Assembly (NCBI GenBank): GCA_021018815.1
Contig: JAITYX010000028.1
Span: forward strand, 2,931,001 to 2,995,000
Direction of reading: 5' to 3'
Length of the DNA: 64,000 bases
Source of the DNA: Talinum fruticosum
Taxonomy: Eukaryota > Streptophyta > Magnoliopsida > Caryophyllales > Talinaceae
The notes below the pieces were generated by a model that worked only from the letters and a program-made list of their open reading frames with translations, ran no database searches and was not told the DNA's origin. Of this stretch, positions 58,241 through 64,000 are shown piece by piece (position 1 is the stretch's first letter; each line of letters opens with the position of its first letter). A program made the position numbers and the translations under genes.

Positions 58241-59179
58241 TTTTAACTTTTGCGGATGTTTAATAGTTCTACAAGCTTTCCAAACAACACGGTTGGAGGA
58301 AGATATACAACATTCCGCAACGTCTTGAATAATGAATTGCAAAGATGCAAATGGAATGACATTAAGAAAGTGGACATGGTAAAAACACAACCAAATTTTT
58401 TATTTTACTTTTTTTATACTGATATTAACTATGGTATTTTTAAATTGTCTCAATAGGTGGTGACTCCAATATGGCACAAAAATCACTTATGTGTGTATGT
58501 TTTTAATATCAAGCACAAAAAATATGAAATCATTGACAATATGATGACAAAATAGAATTATGCCAATTCTTATGGTCCTTCACTTACTGAAATGGTAAAT
58601 CCTAGTAATATTTTTTATGTTTACAATTTAAATTTAATGATATTTTCGAAACTGAATTATACATATAATAAATATCAAGTGTAGAAATTTTCCGTATGCA
58701 AATTTTTGGAAGAAAAGGTCACCCATAGGCCCATATTCTTAAAAATCTTGAAGCACAACATTTAAAGATACAATGGAGAACAACATCAAATGTTGTGGAT
58801 TGTGGTATTTTTTGTATGAGACATATAGAAACATATTTTGGGCATGAGAAGATTTGGAATTCCGGATTCACGAGGCAAAGATGTGAGTATTTCTCTCGTA
58901 ATTTGATTTTAATTATTAACTTATAACTTTTGATTTATTTTTCTTTATTAATTTTTGGAGCAATCAAGGCTAAATACTCTACGGGTCGGATATTGCCATG
59001 ACATATTAATAGCCAAGGATAACAAGCTATGGCAAGACATTACGAAGAAAGCGGCTCCACTCGCATGAAAAACATCTTGCAATTGTTGTCACTGATGATC
59101 CACTAAATGTAACTTGACTTATTTATTGTAATATTTTGGTAGATTGAATGTATGATATTGTTGGTTGTAAAAATTAGAT

Positions 59180-60110
59180 TAGTGTTTTTTGTACATAATT
59201 TAGTGGTTTTCGAACAACATTTAGTGCTTGTAAATACCATTTGGTAATCTTTGGCAAAGAAAAGTGTTAATACTAAATGGTAAAATGTGTTTAAAAAAAA
59301 AAACTAAACTATGTTCTTAAAAATACTAAACCGAATACTAAAAAACACTAAACTGTGTACTAAAAACACCGAACTTGAACTATAAAAAACACTAAACTAT
59401 GTTATGCAAAACACTAAACCGTATTCTAAAACACACTAAACTGCGTTCTAAAAACACTAAACTAGAACTATAAAAACACTAAACTCGTATTCTAAAAATA
59501 TTAAATTGTGTTATAAGTAACACTAAACTCGTATTCTAAAAACACTAAATTGTGTTATAAAGAAAACTTAATAGGGAGTGTAATGCAGTAATGCAATTTG
59601 TATTCTAAAAAACACTAAAAATGTTTGTTCTCTAAATACTAAAATGATAACTATGAAATACTAAAGTGACTTCAAGGAAACACTAAACTCGTATTCTAAA
59701 AAATACTAAATTTAAACTATAAAAACACTAACTTAAACTATAAAAACACTAACTTAAACTATGTTCTAAAAAACACTCAACCGTATTCTAAAAAACACTA
59801 AACTAGAACTATAAAAATACTAAACTGTGTTCCAAAAATACTAAAATGTGTTCTAAAAATCACTAAACTGAGTTATAAAGAACATTTAACAGGAACTATA
59901 AAAATACTAAAAAATTTTTTCTTTAAATACTAAAATGATAATTATGAAATACTAAAGTTACTTCAAGAAAATGCTAACCTTTGTTATATAAAACAATAAA
60001 GCTGTGTTCTAAATAACACCAAACTATGTTCTAAAAAATACTAAACTAGAACAATAGAAACACTAAACTGTGTTCTAAAAACCACTAAACTATACAAATG
60101 AATGTTAATC
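59180..60110. repeat. AACACTAAA minisatellite, intergenic block 1
   Basis: It follows the Ulp1-like stop by about 110 bp. Units here are mostly ACTGTGTTCTAAAA, CTCGTATTCTAAAA and ACTAGAACTATAAA types. The first ~100 bp contain the inverted form TTAGTGTTTT. Confidence 0.9.
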
Positions 60111-60307
60111 ATGGAAACAATAATATATTGAGAAACAATAGTGTATACTATACGGATGAATGTTAATCATGAAAACACTAAAAGTATATTGAGAAATAAT
60201 AGTATTTACAAATAGAAATCATGGAAAGTTCAACTCAACAAGTATTGATCCTTTTGGGAGTGCTTAATGCATTGACTTGTCTTTCTTCAAGTAACATGCT
60301 CAACAGT

Positions 60308-60433
60308 CTATGCATTCCACTTAGGTTTGCAACGTGCTGCATTAATATTTGAAGTTGGAGTGGATGGTGCATTAATCTATGAAGGTGAAGTGGATGGTGC
60401 ATTAATCTGTGAAGTCTGAAGTGGATGCTTCAT
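60308..60433 (-). pseudogene. Short ORF with three in-frame 10-aa repeats (possible FRS C-terminal exon)
   Basis: From an ATG at 60,433 the minus strand reads QINAPSTSPS, then a TAG, then INAPSTPTSN and INAARCKPKWNA with a stop. The units are 30 bp each, and the period keeps frame. It lies just downstream of the FRS-like transposase on the same strand and could be its last exon. No family is recognised. One in-frame stop is present. Confidence 0.35.
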
Positions 60434-60479
60434 TGTGCTACATAAAAAAAGATAACACAAATTATTGAAAAAGTAAACA

Positions 60480-60920
60480 ATAAATAGTGTTCTAAAAAAC
60501 ACTAAACCGTGTTATAAAGAACACTTAATAGGAACTATAAAAACACTAAAAATGTTTGTTCTCTAAATGCTAAAATTATGAAACACAAAAGTGAATTCAA
60601 GGAAACACTAAATTGTGTTAAAAAAACATTAAGTCTGTATTATAAAAACACTAAAGTGTGTTCTAAAAACACTAAACTAGAACTTTAAAAATGCTAAATT
60701 GTGTTCTAAAAACACTAAACTGTGTTCTAAAAACACTAAACCATATTCTAAAAACACTAAACCGTGTTATAAAGAACGCTTAACGAGAACTGTTAAACAC
60801 TAAAAATGTTCTAAGAAACTCTAAACTTTGTTCTTAAAAACATTAAATAGGAATTACAAAAACACTAAACTGTGTTCTAAAAATACTAAACTCGTGTTCC
60901 AACTAACTAGGAACTATAAA
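60480..60920. repeat. AACACTAAA minisatellite, intergenic block 2
   Basis: Same unit types as the 59,180-60,110 block (ACTGTGTTCTAAA, CCGTGTTATAAAG). It runs up to the end of the FRS-like gene. Confidence 0.9.
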
Positions 60921-60959
60921 GAACACATAACTTTTTAAAGAGATAAAATAAAAAAGCAC

Positions 60960-63115
60960 ACCTATTCAGGAAATGAGTTAGAGTTATTATTCCCATGCAT
61001 CTTGGATTTTCTTGAGCTAACCCAGTTGATAATTTTCTCAATAATGCCTTTTTTCTCACATTCCTTTCACCTTTTTTCCTTTGACTAACTGGGTTGAAGA
61101 CCACCAAATTATTAGCATATCTTTGCTCTTCTTTATCAGCAAAAACATCCACAGCAGAAACATTCCGCATTGACAATTCTTCTTTGAACTTCGGAATGCT
61201 TTTTCAAAATTCCGCCTTGAATTAACGTTTCCCTCGGTAGCTAACAGTAGATGATCAAATTGTTTGAGAAGTTCACTTCTCCAAATTGATGAAGGTAAGA
61301 TTATATGTCGAGTATTCAACATGCAATTTGTTGCAAGTCACGTTTCCCTTGTCCACCTCTTAGGTGTATACTTGTCGAGAATTTTCCTAACACACTTCAC
61401 ATTATATATCCTCAAAGCATGTCGACATAATATATCAACTTCGAGTAAATTTGTTGCAATCACAAGAGAAGTTGTGATCACTAACATCAAAAGTGACACA
61501 AAATGTCCACTCGATTATCATCACGATTCTCTCGTCACATGATACACCTCAATAGTGCTTGAAACACATTCTTCATATACGCGAAGATCTTGCCAGTAGC
61601 CTTCTCCCGGGATATGCTTATCTTGAAAAAAATTATACATGTTTATTGTATAAGTCCAATTAGCTTGCTGTAAAATGGCAACATGAGGTAAGTACATATC
61701 ACAATGTCCTTCCTTGTTGTTGACATTATCATCCCTCTCTGTTTTCCTCTAATCACTAACAACATCCGAGAAAATGTTGTAAAAACAACTTGACTAATTT
61801 GTTCAAGCGCCTTGATAATGACAAGTTTGTACTCTCACTCCTTTGAGAGGACAAAACTCCCCTGAAAAATTATTCTTCGAAAATGCGGGACACCATTTTG
61901 TCTTGATATTATAGCATCCAAGGATGATCGGGACAATTAAATTCAATCACTAATCTGCATAAAAAAACAGCCGGAATTTTAGTGTAATTGGATAGGTTTC
62001 GAGTGTAGTTTAGTTATATGTTTAGTGTTTTTACCTTTTCCAAGCAAACCTCAAACTCTTCAACCGTGTCACATCTAAATAAAATATGATCAAATTTTCT
62101 GCTAAAGCCAACCATCATCCTCAAGTGGTTAATCCGACACCTTGAGTTCTCTTGAATGTGTCAACAACAAAGTCTATGATGAGATGTTGGAAAAACTTTA
62201 GCTATTGCATTAGCCATTTAAGCAGCTTGGTCAGTTATGATTGTCTTTGGAGCAATGTTGTCTATAGATTGGATGAATGTCTTGAACAATCGGATGAAAC
62301 TCTCGCGTTTTTCATTCAACAGAAATCCACATCTAACCATTGTATTTCTTGCATGGTGGTTCATACAAACAAAGGGCACACAAATCATATTGTGTTTGTT
62401 TGTGCGGTATGTAGTGTCAAACACTAACAAATCTTCAAAAAGAATATAATCGTCTTTTATTTGGGAATCCCTCCTAAAAAGCTCACTAAATGGTTGTCGG
62501 CATCCAACTCAATAACATAAAAAATCTTTCTCCTTAAGAACTCTTTCGAGAGAATGTATCTACCAAATATTTGCCATCTCTACCTTATAAAGTCTTCCTA
62601 TCCTCCTTTGCCAAATTTTTGTCAACATCTCTCTTAGTAAACCCAAGGGCATGAGACCCTAATGTGTCATTTTTCAAAACATGAAAAACTTGTGCCGGTT
62701 TCAGCCCACTTTTTCTCATTTTCCTAAAATAATCAACATTAGCTTTCTCCATTTTCCTATGAGACCTATGCAAAAACACTTTATCGCTTGACATAATGGC
62801 ATGATTGTGCTTCATCACATGATTGTGCATACCCAATTGTCAAACTTATCAAGACGGAAAACAACCCTTGCTGAACAATCACTTCGAGTGTTTCTCTTTG
62901 AATATTTTTTACCTTCTTCTTTTGTCTGGTCTCTTAACTCCTAGCCTAGAGCAATACATATGTCTCTCTCTTACAACATCATTTTTTCCGTTATACTTAC
63001 CATTCCCAAGACGCACACCAAAACCAATTTTGAATGCATATTCAGTGTATAAATTTTTAGATCATCCAATGACTTAAAATTCTTACCAAGCAACTTTAAT
63101 CGAACTCGCTTCTAT
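60960..63115 (-). pseudogene. FAR1/FRS-like MULE transposase, multi-exon, interrupted
   Basis: In minus-strand order: RSDCSARVVFRLDKFDNW (near 62,860) and HNHAIMSSDKVFLHRSHRKM with LKPAQVFHVLKNDTLGSHAL (62,585-62,836) form the FAR1-type DNA-binding region. MLVFDTTYRTNKHNMICVPF (62,371-62,430), with the first catalytic Asp, and PKTIITDQAA (near 62,220), with the second, belong to the MULE domain. It continues AMANAIAKVFP and HLRMMVGFSRKF, then QRSESTNLS (near 61,830). A SWIM-type block follows: VDILCRHALRIYNVKCVRKI and YTPKRWTRET (61,345-61,440). The basic tail NPVSQRKKGERNVRKK is near 61,075. All main FRS blocks are present in order. Stops and frame changes suggest decay, though some may be introns. 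It converges with the Ulp1-like gene. Confidence 0.75.
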
Positions 63116-63159
63116 AGAGTTACCATTGTAAACAAAAAATTAACATAAGTAATTGGGGA

Positions 63160-63960
63160 AAAACACTAAACGAAGTGTACTAAAAAACACTAAACATAGT
63201 ACTAAAAAACACTAAACAATGTGCAAAAATACACTAAAAACAGAATAGGTGTAACACTACATATTGTAGTGAGAAACACTAAACCCAATTATACCATACA
63301 CTAAAGTGCTTGATAGAAAACACTAAATATTGTACTAAAAAACACTAAATATTCTAACATAAGTAATTGGTAGAAAGCACTAAACATTGTACTAAAAAAC
63401 ATAAAATATTCTAACATAAATAATTGGTAGAAAACACTAAACATTGGACTAAAAATACTAAACACAAGTAATTAAAAACACTAAACACTCTGTGCAAAAA
63501 TACACTAAAAACGTAGATTATTACAAACGGAATAGATGTAACACTACATATTATAGTGAGAAACACTAAACACTATTCTACCATACACTAAAGTGCTTGA
63601 TAGAAAACTCTAAACATTGTGCTAAAAAACACTAAACATTATAAAATAGGTTATTGGTAGAAAGTGCATCTCAATGGAAATGTAACATTAATAATTGATA
63701 AAAAACACTAAACATTATATTAAAAACCCTTAAACATTATACTAAAAAACATTAAAAATTATTCTATCATACACTAAATTGTATCTCAATGGAAACGTAA
63801 CTTTAGTGATTGATATATGGTAAATAATCTATTGAGGAGAAAAACTAAAAACTATTCTATCATACACTAAATATTATGATGAGAAACACTAAAAACTATT
63901 TTAAAATACACTAACATACATGTCATTGAGAAATGGAATACAACTAACAGCAAAAATAAC
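63160..63960. repeat. AACACTAAA minisatellite, right flank block
   Basis: Units here are mainly AACACTAAACATTGTACTAA and AACACTAAATATTCTAACAT, with a higher-order repeat of roughly 290 bp: the phrases GTAACACTACATATTGTAGTG and CATACACTAAAGTGCTTGAT recur at about 63,250/63,295 and 63,538/63,584. It starts next to the N-terminal end of the FRS-like gene and continues to the window edge. Confidence 0.9.
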
Positions 63961-64000
63961 GACAAATTTGAAAAAATAGAAAACCTAATCAGCTCAAAAA

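Larger units (their letters stand above)
54846..59068 (+). pseudogene. Ulp1-like cysteine protease gene (MULE-associated), interrupted
   Basis: The N-terminal part (55,007-55,620) opens MAEIEQSLNKTEEKKNK. It continues RMSPVGFPNMCERFDDAQTQ, FGGFLNLEVNKIPRRFVAWL and, after frame breaks, LQQLDGGARFRRNFITYMVA, the usual N-terminal region of plant transposon Ulp1-like proteins. FYLDRVILSRRTVLIVFP follows after a probable intron (about 55,684-55,783). The C-terminal protease region has FHNEFQSLVPDKELNSNVLT (57,788-57,850), TPIWHKNHLCVYVFNIKHKK with the likely catalytic His near 58,483, YEIIDN with the Asp, and VVDCGIFCMRHIETYFG with the Cys at 58,801-58,803. A last exon (LNTLRVGYCHDILIAKDNK) ends with TGA at 59,066-59,068. 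Ulp1 enzymes cleave SUMO-type conjugates; the substrate here is unknown. Stops at several points make it a probable pseudogene. Confidence 0.75.
53400..64000. mobile_element. Putative large MULE with Ulp1-like and FRS-like genes and minisatellite
   Basis: A plus-strand Ulp1-like gene and a minus-strand FAR1/FRS-like MULE transposase gene converge. They are embedded in, and flanked by, one minisatellite family. Plant MULEs are known that carry Ulp1-like genes beside or instead of a transposase. The same minisatellite on both outer sides, in both gene bodies and between them argues for one unit. The TIRs and target duplication were not seen, and the right end may lie outside the window. Confidence 0.5.

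Noticed and set aside
53540..63960. Regularly repeating AACACTAAA units with variable halves resemble a CRISPR array
   Set aside because: Units are only 20-22 bp in total and spacer-like halves recur in a few types. There are no cas genes, and the sequence is eukaryotic with introns and plant transposons.

Overview
The window is nuclear DNA of a flowering plant, probably a eudicot. It is AT-rich, intron-rich and full of nested plant-type transposable elements. It holds one apparently intact host gene. Almost everything else is transposon-derived and mostly decayed. The species cannot be told from the sequence.

Region 1 (about 1-28,986) is a nest of repeats. A Mutator-like (MULE) transposase relic on the minus strand is split into two pieces (3,645-4,226 and 26,385-26,813). 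Between them lies a 22 kb block of Ty3/gypsy Tat-type retrotransposon sequence, bounded by LTR ends and a near-perfect 5-bp target duplication (CTACT/CTACC). The block contains several LTR copies of one family, a decayed minus-strand gag-pro-RT-RNaseH-integrase region (11,269-18,626), an antisense plant-mobile-domain gene with its own TATA box (9,447-10,654), a 1,075-bp DNA transposon inside the RT/RNase H region (13,180-14,254), and a probable copia-type solo LTR (about 18,640-20,150).

Region 2 (28,987-33,095) holds two elements flanked by TTA duplications, of PIF/Harbinger type. One is 3.2 kb and carries about 600 bp of degenerate plant telomere repeat. The other is a 539-bp MITE.

Region 3 (33,760-52,809, minus strand) is the host gene: a six-exon BPI/LBP-family (LPS-binding-protein-related) secreted protein of 490 residues. 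All splice sites join in frame. Its introns are swollen by a copia element with GATAA duplications (intron 1), a LINE fragment and a Tat-family solo LTR (intron 3), and a second solo LTR with a TATG duplication (intron 5).

Region 4 (about 53,400-64,000) looks like one large MULE that may run off the right edge. It has a plus-strand Ulp1-like cysteine protease gene (54,846-59,068) and a minus-strand FAR1/FRS-like transposase gene (63,115-60,960), arranged tail to tail. A 20-22 bp minisatellite built on AACACTAAA fills its flanks, introns and intergenic space. This is the most unusual structure in the window.
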